A stretch of DNA of 64,000 nucleotides from Flavobacterium degerlachei (GCF_900106645.1 NZ_FNMV01000014.1:1-64000), one strand, 5' to 3'. Shown: positions 26,016-35,751, counted from the first letter of the stretch. Translations and numbers: made by a program. The notes: generated by a model not told the origin, from the letters alone.

Positions 26016-26111
26016 ATTGATAGTTTCTTTTAATTGGCCACAACTTTTAGTAGATGAATCGGAGCATCCCGGAGGTTGCTATGATTTCATATACATTGTT
26101 GGCAGTAGTTT

Positions 26112-26750
26112 TTATTCATTTTTTATTTGTTGTTGCATTTTTTCAATGCTTTCTATAGTTGGTTTTACATCTTTATTTAAAGCTCTTTTATTTATCCAAA
26201 TAGTAAACGCATAAAATAAAGCAAGACCTATTAATGTTATTATTTTAAAATTGGAGGTAAGTGGTAATAAGCTTTCAGCAACACTATTAGTCCAATTATA
26301 ATCCATTGGATTTTCTAAACCTATAATAAATATAAAATTCATAATAAACGGTGGAATAGCATACCAATACAAAGCAGAATCTAATAAACTAGATTGTTGT
26401 AACATCATTGTTTTCTGATTATTAAGTTGTTCCGCTACTGTTAATGAAAAATCAGTTTTAGTATTCTGTAATTTTGATTTTCTAAATTTTACAATAACAA
26501 ATACAAACCAAGCAATTGCTAAGCCGCAAGCTACTTTAGTAATAGGAAACGGGATTTCATATAATAAATAACTAAAAATCAGTATTCCAAAGATTGAAGC
26601 AGCAATCTCTCTAACATCTCTTATTCTTATCTTTTTTTGTATACTATTTATTTTAGTATTCAATTCTTCTCTCAAATGCTTTGTTTCAATTGATATTTGT
26701 GCTGTTTGAGACGAATTATTCCAAATATCTTTTAATTCTTGTTCTAACAT
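26112..26750 (-). CDS. Membrane protein coupled to the ECF sigma factor (possible anti-sigma)
   Basis: The start at 26748-26750 (MLEQELKDIWNNSS) is chosen because it lies one base after the stop of the sigma gene; the upstream extension would overlap that gene. The 212-residue protein has an N-terminal cytosolic helical part and four likely membrane helices (EIAASIFGILIFSYLLYEI, VACGLAIAWFVFVIVKF, a middle pair, ITLIGLALFYAFTIW). Tight coupling to a sigma gene suggests it holds the sigma factor, but it lacks a recognisable zinc anti-sigma motif. Confidence 0.65.
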   Translation of the reverse strand: MLEQELKDIWNNSSQTAQISIETKHLREELNTKINSIQKKIRIRDVREIAASIFGILIFSYLLYEIPFPITKVACGLAIAWFVFVIVKFRKSKLQNTKTDFSLTVAEQLNNQKTMMLQQSSLLDSALYWYAIPPFIMNFIFIIGLENPMDYNWTNSVAESLLPLTSNFKIITLIGLALFYAFTIWINKRALNKDVKPTIESIEKMQQQIKNE

Positions 26751-26751
26751 T

Positions 26752-27261
26752 TTATTTGATTTTTGAAGTGATACATTCAAATAACTTTTCCCTGATTCTT
26801 TTCATTTTTACTGCTATATGATTTTCCGATAATCCTGTGATTACTGCGATTTCTTTGTAGGATAGATCATCTAAATACAAAACAATAAGCGAAGTGTCAG
26901 TTTCATTTAAAGTTGAAATACATTCTTTTAAAAACTTAAATTTTTCCTGTTCAGAAGTATCAATCTCTTTTTCTACTGGGCTAAAATGAATTGATTCAAA
27001 TCGGTCCGTTTTGCTATTACTTTTATCAAATTTCATTTTTGAACGCAAGCAAACATTAATAGTAATTTTGTATATCCAAGTATCGACAGACGATTTACCT
27101 TCAAATTTTTCGAGAGATTTCCAAATTTGAAAAATAACTTCCTGAAAGAGGTCTTGCGGCTCTAGTGGAGCAGCAGCATAAATTCTACAGATTCTGAAAA
27201 TTTTATGCTTATTCCTTTCAATAATTTCCTCAAAAAATTCATGCTCTTTTTGTTTCCCCAT
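26752..27261 (-). CDS. ECF-type RNA polymerase sigma factor
   Basis: The 169-residue protein has region 2 (KIFRICRIYAAAPLEPQDLFQEVIFQIW ..., with the DLFQEV core and FEGKSSVDTWIYKITINV) and region 4 (LSYKEIAVITGLSENHIAVKMKRIREKL), the standard two-domain ECF layout without region 3. It directs polymerase to a stress or envelope regulon. It is followed by the membrane protein at one-base spacing and preceded by a small membrane gene 50 bases upstream. Self-regulation is usual in the family but not visible here. Confidence 0.93.
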   Translation of the reverse strand: MGKQKEHEFFEEIIERNKHKIFRICRIYAAAPLEPQDLFQEVIFQIWKSLEKFEGKSSVDTWIYKITINVCLRSKMKFDKSNSKTDRFESIHFSPVEKEIDTSEQEKFKFLKECISTLNETDTSLIVLYLDDLSYKEIAVITGLSENHIAVKMKRIREKLFECITSKIK

Positions 27262-27311
27262 TCTATTAGGTGTTTCAGAAAGTCAATCCTGTTAATTAAT
27301 TAAACTGCTAT

Positions 27312-27524
27312 TTAGGCTTTTTCTCTTTTTGTGTTTTTCAAATTGTTTTTAGATGAACTTATAAGCAAAAATTCAATGAAGAAACCGCAGATAAGCATAA
27401 TGCTAATCTCTTTATACGATTCACCCAATACTTGATAGCATGCGATTAATAAAATAGCCCAAACAATGCTGCTAATTATTTGAATCCTTGTTAAAATTTG
27501 AATTAATTTTTTTGTGTTTTCCAT
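27312..27524 (-). CDS. Small membrane protein, 70 aa
   Basis: Two hydrophobic helices (IQIISSIVWAILLIACYQVL and ISIMLICGFFIEFLLI) are followed by a basic tail KNNLKNTKREKA. I do not recognise the family. It precedes the sigma factor gene by 50 bases on the same strand and may be first in that operon. Confidence 0.6.
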   Translation of the reverse strand: MENTKKLIQILTRIQIISSIVWAILLIACYQVLGESYKEISIMLICGFFIEFLLISSSKNNLKNTKREKA

Positions 27525-27613
27525 TTTCTTAAAAATTTAAATGATTGTTTTTTAGTGTTTCTATTATAGTTAGTGACAGGCTTTAAGAAAATATGACAGA
27601 ATATATTAATTTT

Positions 27614-29020
27614 TTATTTTATTCGAATTATTTCCAAAATCCAATTAGAAATTTCTTTCAATGCAATAGGAGACATTGTCTGTTCGATCTCTTTATATTC
27701 ATTAATGTTGCCCGTTTTACACTCCTGAAATAAATGGTTCATGTTTTCTAATTCCATAACCTTATAATTTTTGTTTCCACCTTTTATTAAAGCATTTCTT
27801 ATCGCATTTTGATTTATGGTTGCATTCACCTGTGTATCCTTACTTCCATTTAAAGACAATATGGGAATACCTAATTTTTCAAATTCATCGGCTGGGTTAT
27901 AATTAAAGAAATAGGTGTTCCAAGGTTTTAAAACTGACTCGGTTTCCTTTTCAATAAAGGCTGAAATGTTTTCTTCAGGCGCACATAACGATTTTAATAT
28001 TGGAGTCAAGTAGCTAGTATTATGAGCCGTTAACACTTTTCTTTTTTTCGATATGTCGTCGCTAGAAGATGCGATTTTAATTGATTCTCTTACATTCTTT
28101 TCAAAAGTTGTTTCATCAGGAACGGGAAAAGGTCTCAGAGACTTCGATTGCATAACAGCCACTTCACTTCCTGGAATTCCTGTTGCAGCCAGCGTAACAA
28201 TAAACGATATGTCTGAAGTTTGATTTGCAACTAATGGAGCAATAATTCCTCCTTCACTATGACCAATCAAGCCAATATTTTTTACGTCAATATCTTTTCT
28301 TGATTTTAAATAGCTAACAGCATTTAAAACATCTTGCGCAAAATCAGCTGTTGTAGCTTTACTAAAATCGCCTGTAGATTCTCCGAAACCACGATCGTCA
28401 TAACGTAATACGGCAATATTGTTGCGTGTAAGGTAATCTGAAAGCACCAAAAAAGGCCTATGTGTCATCATACTTTCATCTCTATCATGACGGCCACTTC
28501 CGCTAATTAAAATAACTACAGGGTACTTTCCTTTTTTGTTAGGTCTTGTAAAAGTTCCAGACAACTTTATACCTGCTTCAGCATTCTCAAAAACAAGCTG
28601 TTCTTCATAATAAGGATACGGTTTTATTGGTTCTTGTGGTCTGTTTATCTTTGGCATTTCAGGATTTCCTTTTTTTAAAGCTAAAACAAGTTTAACACCA
28701 CCCTCTGTATAAAATCCTTCTATTTTGTTTGTGGTTTCATTCCATACGCCTTCATATTTCATACCCAATTCAGAACCATCAATGGTTAAGTGCCCTTCTT
28801 TTAAAGCCGTTACTTTTGGTTTGATACCAGAAACGTTAAAGGTTGGTACAGCCATAGTTGTAGTGTATTTTTCTTGATTTTTTTCAAAGAGAAATACAAA
28901 TAAAATCTCTTTGTTGTCTTGAGTCTTTGTTCTACCATGCCAAACACCTTCTATGTTTTGAGAAAAAGCATTTACGACGTAAAATGTAATTAAAATTGTT
29001 GTTGCAATTAATGTTTTCAT
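27614..29020 (-). CDS. Exported alpha/beta hydrolase (S33/dienelactone-hydrolase type)
   Basis: The 468-residue protein starts with a signal peptide ending NAFS and an N-terminal beta domain (VWHGRTKTQDNKEILFVFLF ...). The hydrolase core follows: VVILISGSGRHDRDE for the oxyanion region, LRYDDRGFGES, the nucleophile elbow GLIGHSEGG near residue 253, an acidic residue in LNGSKDTQVN, and the His in ENMNHLF. It acts in the periplasm or outside on an unknown ester or peptide. It is the last full gene of a leftward run with the S41 protease and WD40 genes upstream. Confidence 0.87.
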   Translation of the reverse strand: MKTLIATTILITFYVVNAFSQNIEGVWHGRTKTQDNKEILFVFLFEKNQEKYTTTMAVPTFNVSGIKPKVTALKEGHLTIDGSELGMKYEGVWNETTNKIEGFYTEGGVKLVLALKKGNPEMPKINRPQEPIKPYPYYEEQLVFENAEAGIKLSGTFTRPNKKGKYPVVILISGSGRHDRDESMMTHRPFLVLSDYLTRNNIAVLRYDDRGFGESTGDFSKATTADFAQDVLNAVSYLKSRKDIDVKNIGLIGHSEGGIIAPLVANQTSDISFIVTLAATGIPGSEVAVMQSKSLRPFPVPDETTFEKNVRESIKIASSSDDISKKRKVLTAHNTSYLTPILKSLCAPEENISAFIEKETESVLKPWNTYFFNYNPADEFEKLGIPILSLNGSKDTQVNATINQNAIRNALIKGGNKNYKVMELENMNHLFQECKTGNINEYKEIEQTMSPIALKEISNWILEIIRIK

Positions 29021-29132
29021 ATTTGTTAATTTTTAAATAATAAGTACCTATGTCAAATTTTTATTTGGCAATGTTGTTTAAGAAAAACAGAGAAAATAAT
29101 TTTGAAATGCAGGCTATATATTGTGGCATTAA

Positions 29133-29585
29133 TTAAAGCATCTTTCCTGCAGTTTTAGCTTGAGAATCCATGGTACGACCAATGATTAAACCAATTAACA
29201 TTCCAATACTTAAACCCAAAGCTATACCCAAAGACCGCTCAAGGCTTGATAAAAACACAATCCCAAAAAGAATGCCGAAAGAAGATCCCAAACCTATACC
29301 AAGATTGGTGTAAAACCCTTTAGGCGTTAAAGACAATGCATCCTTTAAATATTTTTCGAATTTACTTAGTGCTTTATTAAAGTAATTTTTTCTGTTTTCA
29401 GGATTTGAGTTTAAATTTAAACGATCAAGTTCCATTTCTAAGGAATGTATTTCATCTTTTGTAAACTCTCTAGTCTTCAATTCGGATAGTATATGAAGAA
29501 ATTTATCATAAACCCTGATTTCAGATTTATTAGTCGTTTCGGTTTTTAAACTTTCTAAAAAGTTATAAGCTTCTTGTAATGTCAT
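29133..29585 (-). CDS. Hypothetical protein with C-terminal glycine-zipper membrane hairpin
   Basis: The first 85 residues are charged and helical, and the last part has two hydrophobic stretches with regularly spaced Gly (LGIGLGSSFGILFGIVFL and LGIALGLSIGMLIGLIIG) joined by a short loop. That is typical of a two-helix membrane hairpin. The function is unknown. It lies between the exported hydrolase and the broken CocE gene in one leftward gene run. Confidence 0.65.
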   Translation of the reverse strand: MTLQEAYNFLESLKTETTNKSEIRVYDKFLHILSELKTREFTKDEIHSLEMELDRLNLNSNPENRKNYFNKALSKFEKYLKDALSLTPKGFYTNLGIGLGSSFGILFGIVFLSSLERSLGIALGLSIGMLIGLIIGRTMDSQAKTAGKML

Positions 29586-29750
29586 AATTTTTAATGTTTT
29601 CTTGTTAATGTTTTTTTGGTTAGTGGCTTAAGTCAATAAATATTACATGTTAAAACTTATTTTTTTTTAAAAAGATGCGAAAAGCGCTTTAAATGAAGAC
29701 TTAATTGGTATTTAGCTACTTAAACTTTCTATATCCTGGAACCATTAGAC

Positions 29751-29939
29751 TTACAACAATAAAATGTTTTTTAGATTTAATGCCCCATTGGTGTCAGTAG
29801 ATTCCAAATGCTTTTGACACATTTGTAAAACTTCTATAGTCTCATTGTGAATATTAATTTCTTTCAGATTATGCCATAATAAATTCAACTTTTTTAAATG
29901 TGTAGCATTTGAAAGTCCGTTTATGTTTTGTTTAGCCAC
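29751..29939 (-). CDS. Short hypothetical frame, 62 aa
   Basis: A helical 62-residue frame beginning MAKQNINGLSNATHLKK, 6 bases after the stop of the truncated CocE-like gene. I see no known motif. The spacing suggests co-transcription, but in a region of decay it may be a remnant. Confidence 0.35.
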   Translation of the reverse strand: MAKQNINGLSNATHLKKLNLLWHNLKEINIHNETIEVLQMCQKHLESTDTNGALNLKNILLL

Positions 29940-29945
29940 TTAATC

Positions 29946-30350
29946 CTAATTTTTGGAATCATTCCAAACAGCTAAAGAAATACTACTCTTTCCTGTAAAA
30001 CTGATTTCTAAAGGTGTTTCTGCATCTTTAATGCTTTCTAAATTCACATCTTTTCCTGTTCCATAATTAATCTGTGCATTATTGTTTTTATTGACATTGA
30101 CCACAATGACAATACGGCTTCCCTTTTCTAATTTTTTACTTATCAACTTAGAATTGGTAAAAGAAACTTGCGTGTTTTGATTTGGGATTAGTAAGTTTCT
30201 GCGTTCTGTATCCTTAGCAAAACTTGCTCGACCAATATAATAGCTTAAATTATAATAGGTACCTGCAGGTGTTAGCTGATACAGGACCAGTGAAAAATCA
30301 ACATCTTTTTTATTTATGGCAAATTCAAGATTTTCTAGGAATAATTTCAT
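29946..30350 (-). pseudogene. Truncated CocE/NonD-type hydrolase: only the C-terminal beta domain left
   Basis: The 134 residues match the C-terminal jelly-roll (PepX_C) domain of CocE/NonD and Xaa-Pro dipeptidyl-peptidase-type hydrolases: DVDFSLVLYQLTPAGTYYNL, SYYIGRASFAKD, LISKKLEKGSRIVIVVNVNK and QINYGTGKDVN are its hallmarks. The catalytic alpha/beta-hydrolase part (normally more than 400 residues) is missing. The frame does have an ATG, so a stand-alone beta domain could be made, but loss of the enzyme part is the simpler reading. Confidence 0.75.
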
Positions 30351-30399
30351 AGTTGTTTTTTTCTTGGATTATTTTTCCAGTGATAGACATTTCATAGTA

Positions 30400-31449
30400 C
30401 TATTGTATGTTTCTTAATTCCCAAATCTTAACTGTCTTATCTTTACTAGGAGTTGCAATAAATTCTCCATCGGAGCTGATATCTATTCCTAAACCAATAT
30501 CGTCTGTATGTTCGGTTATTGTTTGCAAAATTGTTTCATTATTAATATCCCAAAGTGTTGCGGCAATAGGGATGGTATAGCCTTTGAAACCAAAATGATA
30601 TTCTAATAATTCTCCAAGCATTTTTTTGTCTGTTCCGCCAGTTAAGACCTTATTATTTCCAATAAACACAACTGAATGAATAGCTTCATTTTCGCCTTGT
30701 AAAGTATGCAACAATTCCCAGTTACTTGTATCCCAGATTTTAACAGTTTTATCATCTCCAGCACTTGCTAATAATTCACCGTTTGGACTAAAATTCAATG
30801 ATAAAGGAACCATAGAATGACCCAGAATTGTTTTTATCAACTTACCAGTTCTTACATCATAAATTCTTATGGCATTATCACTACCTGAAGCGGCTAAATA
30901 GTTTCCAGAGGGATTAAAAACTACCTCCCAAATATTATGGGACGCTTCTTTAAACTCAAATTTAATTTCTCCTGTTTTTACATTCCAAATGGTTACTTTA
31001 TCATCATCTCCGCCAGCGGCAATTAAATTGCCTTTCGGACTAAAATTTACGGACCAAATCACACCTTCATTTCCTCCCAAAACTTTTAAAAGTTTTCCAG
31101 AATTCACATCCCAAAGTCTAACCTTACCATCATAAGCTCCAGTTGCTACAAGACTTCCGTTTGGATTAAAATCTACAGCAGGAGATCCTGTTTCATGAGG
31201 TAAATTATGTAAAATTTCACCTGTAAATCTATTCCAAATTTTAGCGTTATGATCTATGCCGCCACTTACCATTAGTGTGTCATTAGGAGCAAATTTAACC
31301 TCCCAAACATCACCAGAATGAAGACTGAATGATTCTTTTAATTTTATATAGTTGCCTTCAACTAATGTTGGTTGTTTAAATAATTGCATATACACAAAAT
31401 ATATAATTCCTAATACAAGCAACAGTAGTATAATATTTCTTTTTCTCAT
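30400..31449 (-). CDS. WD40-repeat protein with N-terminal membrane anchor
   Basis: After an N-terminal helix (NIILLLLVLGIIYFVYMQLF) the protein has about seven WD40 repeats, for example HSGDVWEVKFAPND.LMVSGG, NHETGSP-type links, FSPKGNLIAAGGDDDKVTIW and FSPNGELLASAGDDKTVKIW. They would form one beta-propeller on the outer side of the inner membrane. One repeat near residue 255-290 carries an insertion. Such propellers act as protein-binding platforms. It overlaps the S41 protease gene by 4 bases, so the two are coupled. Confidence 0.88.
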   Translation of the reverse strand: MRKRNIILLLLVLGIIYFVYMQLFKQPTLVEGNYIKLKESFSLHSGDVWEVKFAPNDTLMVSGGIDHNAKIWNRFTGEILHNLPHETGSPAVDFNPNGSLVATGAYDGKVRLWDVNSGKLLKVLGGNEGVIWSVNFSPKGNLIAAGGDDDKVTIWNVKTGEIKFEFKEASHNIWEVVFNPSGNYLAASGSDNAIRIYDVRTGKLIKTILGHSMVPLSLNFSPNGELLASAGDDKTVKIWDTSNWELLHTLQGENEAIHSVVFIGNNKVLTGGTDKKMLGELLEYHFGFKGYTIPIAATLWDINNETILQTITEHTDDIGLGIDISSDGEFIATPSKDKTVKIWELRNIQ

Positions 31450-32687
31450 TTTAATGTAAGTTTTTGAATCATTGCTTTTGCAGATTCTGATTTTGGGTTC
31501 AATTTTAGAGCTTTCTCATATGCTTTCAAAGCGTTATCTTTATCGTGATTCAGAAAATAAGCTTCTCCTAAACTATCCCATGAATTGAATTCCTCTGGAA
31601 ACAATTTGGTGTTTTCTTGAAATACAATAATAGCTTCATCAATGGATTTTTCTTTCAGTAAATTATAGCCAATACTGTTTAAAACATTTTCCTTATTTCT
31701 TAAAACTGTTTTGTTAATTGCATCTATATAAGCAATTACAAAAGCGTCTTTTTTAGTGGCCATAATGTTTGGTTGTATTCCTTTGCCTTCCCAGTTGGTT
31801 TTAGTGACAGGATGTATCGCTTTAATATAAGGCATAGAAACGCTAAAGTTTTCATTTAAATTGATTCGCTTTGTTCTATTTGCTCCTCCTCTTGTAACTT
31901 CACCCACAACAACTGCTTTATCTAAATGCTTTAAAATGTAGGTGAAAGCTTCCGCAGCAGAAAATGTGTTTTTACTCGTTAATATATATAATGGTTTATT
32001 CGCCATTCTTTTTCCTTCAATAGTTTCGAAGGTGAATAATTGTGTTTTAGCGTCCGTTTCTCGCTCATAGAAATTACTTAACAACACGGGTTCTGCATCC
32101 GTAAAATAACTAGACAATAATTGCATCATGCTTGGAACTCCTCCGCCATTTTCTCTTAAATCTATAATAATAGCATTGGTATTATATAGAAAGTTCATTG
32201 CCGCTGTTGCTGCACTTTTTGCATAAGTAGTATCTGCAAACATGCGTAAATTTAAATATCCAATATTTCCGTTTAAAACTTTAACCTCTGTAAAACCATA
32301 GTTAATTTCCGCCATTTTCGTTGCCATCATTTTTTCTCTTTTAATTTTCATTTCCTCTGGCATAACAAGTTTACTTTGTGCGATTTTTTTAGGTTCGTAA
32401 TTTAGATTTAAATGCAAATCATGACTCACATTTTGTAAATCTTGAGTTATTATTTTAGCAAATTCATCACTATCTTTAATCGTGTTATACTTATTTGATT
32501 TTATATTTGATTTTAAGGCAGAAGTCATGCCATCTGCGATATCTAAATCTATATAGGTTGCTTGTAAATTTTCTGAAACCAATTGTACGATTTCCACTTT
32601 TTCCTCTTTAGTCATTTCTTTATGCTGTGCAGTTATAGTTGATATAAACGCAAACACGAATCCTAATACCATAATTTGTTTTTTCAT
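31446..32687 (-). CDS. Exported S41-family peptidase with C-terminal TPR
   Basis: The 413-residue protein starts with a signal peptide (MKKQIMVLGFVFAFISTITA). The S41 (tail-specific protease/IRBP-like) core shows GNIGYLNLRMF, AIIIDLRENGGGVPSMMQLL, LTSKNTFSAAEAFTYILKHL with the nucleophile Ser in FSAAEA, and VVGEVTRGGANR. The C terminus is a tetratricopeptide pair (WDSLGEAYFLNHDKDNALKAYEKAL). There is no PDZ domain. Such enzymes cut unfolded or C-terminal peptides outside the cytoplasm. A TAGGTTTG box lies upstream. It is first in the leftward operon with the WD40 gene. Confidence 0.9.
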   Translation of the reverse strand: MKKQIMVLGFVFAFISTITAQHKEMTKEEKVEIVQLVSENLQATYIDLDIADGMTSALKSNIKSNKYNTIKDSDEFAKIITQDLQNVSHDLHLNLNYEPKKIAQSKLVMPEEMKIKREKMMATKMAEINYGFTEVKVLNGNIGYLNLRMFADTTYAKSAATAAMNFLYNTNAIIIDLRENGGGVPSMMQLLSSYFTDAEPVLLSNFYERETDAKTQLFTFETIEGKRMANKPLYILTSKNTFSAAEAFTYILKHLDKAVVVGEVTRGGANRTKRINLNENFSVSMPYIKAIHPVTKTNWEGKGIQPNIMATKKDAFVIAYIDAINKTVLRNKENVLNSIGYNLLKEKSIDEAIIVFQENTKLFPEEFNSWDSLGEAYFLNHDKDNALKAYEKALKLNPKSESAKAMIQKLTLK

Positions 32688-32710
32688 TTTGATTGATTTT
32701 AAATTTGATG

Positions 32711-32718
32711 CAAACCTA
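32711..32718 (-). promoter_or_regulatory. Candidate -7 box of the S41/WD40 operon
   Basis: The minus strand reads TAGGTTTG (TAnnTTTG), 24 bases before the S41 start in the divergent gap facing the sensor kinase gene. No clear -33 TTG at the usual spacing. Confidence 0.4.
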
Positions 32719-32893
32719 TGGTCAATCTTTAATCCTTAAAATAAAATTTCTTGTTAACATACTTTTTTAGCACATAAGAGGTCATTATCATCTCAAATTG
32801 AGCTTGCGGCTAAAAATCATACGTATGAGTCGATTATTAGTAAGTTGATGCAAATTATTCCATGAATCTTCTTAATATTAGTAGTTTTACAAG

Positions 32894-34018
32894 GTGATTG
32901 CATTCTTAAAAAAATATAAAGCATTTATATACGGACTTATAATCTTTAGGATTGTCGTTCTGGTATTATCGTATTTTGACTTAATTCATATCGATAATTC
33001 AGAATACTTATCTAATACATTAAGTTTTCTGTTCTATTGGGTTCTATTTTCTTTACCCATATATTATTTCTCTTTTTTAAAGAAACATAAAACTAATACC
33101 ATCAAATATTTAGGTCTGATTGCTCTTTTTTTTCTTGTAATAATTAATGACGCCAATTCAAAGATGATTGATAATCCAATTACTTTTATTGGAATTATTA
33201 GTATTAGTTTGCTTTTGTTTTCAATGATAGCATCAAAATTCTTTAAGAAGTACGCTCTCTTTACAATAGTTTTTTATGTCTTTATTTTAAGTTATTTTGT
33301 CTATATAAGGGTATATATTGATGATATAAATGTGTATTTACAACAAGAAAAAGAAATCAAAATCATTTTAATGATTCCTTTTTTTGTATTGATTTTAGGA
33401 TGGTTTTTTCAGCAATGGAAATTGTTGAAAACCTTAGAGTCAAAAAAAACGAAAGCTGAATTATCACTTTTAAAAAGTCAGATAAATCCACACTTCTTTT
33501 TTAATACCCTAAATAACTTATACGGTTTAACTGTAGAAAAATCTGATGATGCACCAAATGTTGTTTTAAAATTATCAGAAATGATGCGTTATACCATTTA
33601 TATGGGAAAAGAAGATTTGGTGCCTTTAAAAGATGAAGTCGACTATTTACAGAACTATATAGAATTACATAAAATCAGGTATCAAAAAAAAGTAGATATT
33701 CAGTTTACGTATTCAAATATATCAGATTATCAAATCACACCTTTATTGTATATCATTGCATTAGAGAATGCTTTTAAACATGGTGTTGAAAAATTAACAG
33801 AAAATGCCTATATTCATATCATAATTAGTACAGACAATGGAAGTATTCTCTTTGAAATAGAAAACAATTTTGAAAAACCAGATACAAAACAAAACGCTGG
33901 AATAGGGTTGCATAATTTAAAACAACGATTACAATTATTATATCCAAAAAAGTATCAACTTACTATTGAAAATCGCGATTCTATATTTAAATTAACTCTT
34001 AAAATAGAAACAATATGA
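32894..34018 (+). CDS. LytS-type sensor histidine kinase
   Basis: The 374-residue protein has an N-terminal block of about six membrane helices (to about residue 175) and a His_kinase domain: KSQINPHFFFNTLNNLYGL with phospho-acceptor His near residue 200, then LKDEVDYLQNYIELHKIR, and the ATPase N box in ALENAFKHGVEK and G box in GIGLHNLKQRLQLLY. The start is GTG at 32894 because no ATG fits before the first membrane helix. It overlaps the response regulator gene by 4 bases (ATGA). Signal unknown. Confidence 0.92.
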   Translation: MIAFLKKYKAFIYGLIIFRIVVLVLSYFDLIHIDNSEYLSNTLSFLFYWVLFSLPIYYFSFLKKHKTNTIKYLGLIALFFLVIINDANSKMIDNPITFIGIISISLLLFSMIASKFFKKYALFTIVFYVFILSYFVYIRVYIDDINVYLQQEKEIKIILMIPFFVLILGWFFQQWKLLKTLESKKTKAELSLLKSQINPHFFFNTLNNLYGLTVEKSDDAPNVVLKLSEMMRYTIYMGKEDLVPLKDEVDYLQNYIELHKIRYQKKVDIQFTYSNISDYQITPLLYIIALENAFKHGVEKLTENAYIHIIISTDNGSILFEIENNFEKPDTKQNAGIGLHNLKQRLQLLYPKKYQLTIENRDSIFKLTLKIETI

Positions 34019-34728
34019 TACATTATTTAATTGTTGATGATGAACCAATTGCACATCGCATTATTGAAAATTATTGTGAGAATTTACCACATTTAGAAAA
34101 AAAGGGAAATTGCTACAATGCGTTTGAAGCCATGCAATTTTTAAATGAAAATGAAGTGGATTTATTGTTTTTGGATATAAATATGCCAAAATTATCTGGA
34201 TTTGATTTTTTAAAAACCATTGCAAACCCTCCAAAAATAATTGTAACTACTGCTTATAAAGAGTTTGCTTTAGAAGGATACGAACTTAATATTTCAGACT
34301 ATTTATTAAAACCTTTCAGTTTTGAACGCTTTGTAAAATCTATCAACAAGACAATTTTTCCTGCGAAAGAAAAGGATACTTCACTAGTTGTTGCAAAGCC
34401 CGAAATCGAATCTGTGGCTTCGAGTTTTTTTCTTAAAGGGGATAAAAAGCATTCTCAGGTTCATTTTAAAGATCTTTTATTTATTGAAGCTTATGGTCAC
34501 TATACCAAAGTTTATTTAAAAAATGAGATTATTGTTAGTCATGAAAAAATCTCATCTTTTGAGAAGCTTCTTCCGGAATCGCATTTTATTAGGACACATA
34601 AGTCGTTTATCGTTGCCAAAAATGAAATTAAGCATATTGAAGGTAATCGAATTATTATTCAAAATCATAAAATACCCATTGGACAAACCTATAAAGGGAA
34701 TGTAAATAAACTATTCTTAGTTAATTAA
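34015..34728 (+). CDS. LytTR-family response regulator
   Basis: The 237-residue protein has an N-terminal receiver (LIVDDEP acidic pair at residues 8-9, LLFLDINMPKLSG with phospho-acceptor Asp54, TTAYKEFAL, DYLLKPF with the conserved Lys) and a C-terminal LytTR DNA-binding domain (LLFIEAYGHYTKVYL, HFIRTHKSFIVAKNEI). It is the partner of the upstream kinase and ends the two-gene unit. The likely targets are nearby exported hydrolases, but no LytTR site was identified. Confidence 0.93.
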   Translation: MIHYLIVDDEPIAHRIIENYCENLPHLEKKGNCYNAFEAMQFLNENEVDLLFLDINMPKLSGFDFLKTIANPPKIIVTTAYKEFALEGYELNISDYLLKPFSFERFVKSINKTIFPAKEKDTSLVVAKPEIESVASSFFLKGDKKHSQVHFKDLLFIEAYGHYTKVYLKNEIIVSHEKISSFEKLLPESHFIRTHKSFIVAKNEIKHIEGNRIIIQNHKIPIGQTYKGNVNKLFLVN

Positions 34729-34794
34729 TCTTCTTTATAAAATTATAAGACACTACCCTAAAAAAGGTAAGCATAATTCTAAGGGTTCAATTTT

Positions 34795-35751
34795 TTAAAC
34801 ATTGATTATTACATTACCCGTTTTCTCTCCAGTTAGCACATACTCATACGCTTGCACTATATCTTCTAATAGATATTCCCTATCTATAATGGGTTTGAAC
34901 TTTCCATTCTCCAACATATTAATAATATAGGGTATCGTTATTCGCTTGCTGTATGGTATCGGAAAGATTACTTTTTTAGTTCCGAAAATTGATGTGGAGA
35001 CTGCATATAAGACATTTTGGGAATAAGGCCCTAACTCAGAAGATATATAAACTCCGTTTTCTGTTAGTAATGATTTACACTTTCCAAATGTACTTTTGCC
35101 AACTGCATCAAATATGAAGTCATATTTATCATTGTCCTTTGTAAAGTCTTCCTTGGTATAATCGTAAATTTTATCAGCACCCAAAGATTGAATTCGTTTG
35201 ATGTTTTTAGTATTACAGGTAGCTGCTATTTTCACATCATATGTCCGTACAAATTGTAACAGAGCGGACCCGATCCCTCCAGTTGCTCCATTTATTAGGA
35301 TTTTTTGCCCAGATTTAATATTTACTTTATGAATGAAAGTATACGCATAGTGCGCGCCTTCTAAACTTGCAGCTGCTTCTTTGTAATCTATCTTTTTGGG
35401 AATTAAGAATAAATGTTCTGCTGTTGTTGTTAGATATTCCGTTTGCGATTCAGAACCGGTATCATTAAAACCAAATACTTTATTACCAATACGAAATGAC
35501 TTCACATTTTTTCCTAGTGCGATTACTTCACCTGCAAAATCTGTCCCCAATATTATTTTTCGTGGCTTAAATAATCCTAAAACAAACCGCATAATAAATG
35601 GTTTGGCAGTAAGGTTTGCACAATCTGTTCGATTGACTGTAGTGGCATGAACCCTAATTAGGACTTCATTTTCTTTAGGAATAGGTTTTTCAATATTCTC
35701 AATTTTTATCTGATTCGGTGAACCATATCTTCTTCGTAAACAAGCTTTCAT
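34795..35751 (-). CDS. NAD(P)-dependent quinone-oxidoreductase-like MDR protein
   Basis: The frame is open from 35841 but MKACLRRRYGSPNQIKIENI at 35749-35751 is the usual start of this family. The 318-residue protein has the GroES-like domain (EVLIRVHATTVNRTDC, ILGTDFAGEVIALGKNVKSF) and the Rossmann motif INGATGGIGSALLQFV. It lacks the Cys/His zinc ligands of alcohol dehydrogenases, so it is of the zinc-free quinone reductase type. Substrate unknown. A second, truncated copy lies at 38757-39152. It converges on the LytTR gene. Confidence 0.9.
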   Translation of the reverse strand: MKACLRRRYGSPNQIKIENIEKPIPKENEVLIRVHATTVNRTDCANLTAKPFIMRFVLGLFKPRKIILGTDFAGEVIALGKNVKSFRIGNKVFGFNDTGSESQTEYLTTTAEHLFLIPKKIDYKEAAASLEGAHYAYTFIHKVNIKSGQKILINGATGGIGSALLQFVRTYDVKIAATCNTKNIKRIQSLGADKIYDYTKEDFTKDNDKYDFIFDAVGKSTFGKCKSLLTENGVYISSELGPYSQNVLYAVSTSIFGTKKVIFPIPYSKRITIPYIINMLENGKFKPIIDREYLLEDIVQAYEYVLTGEKTGNVIINV

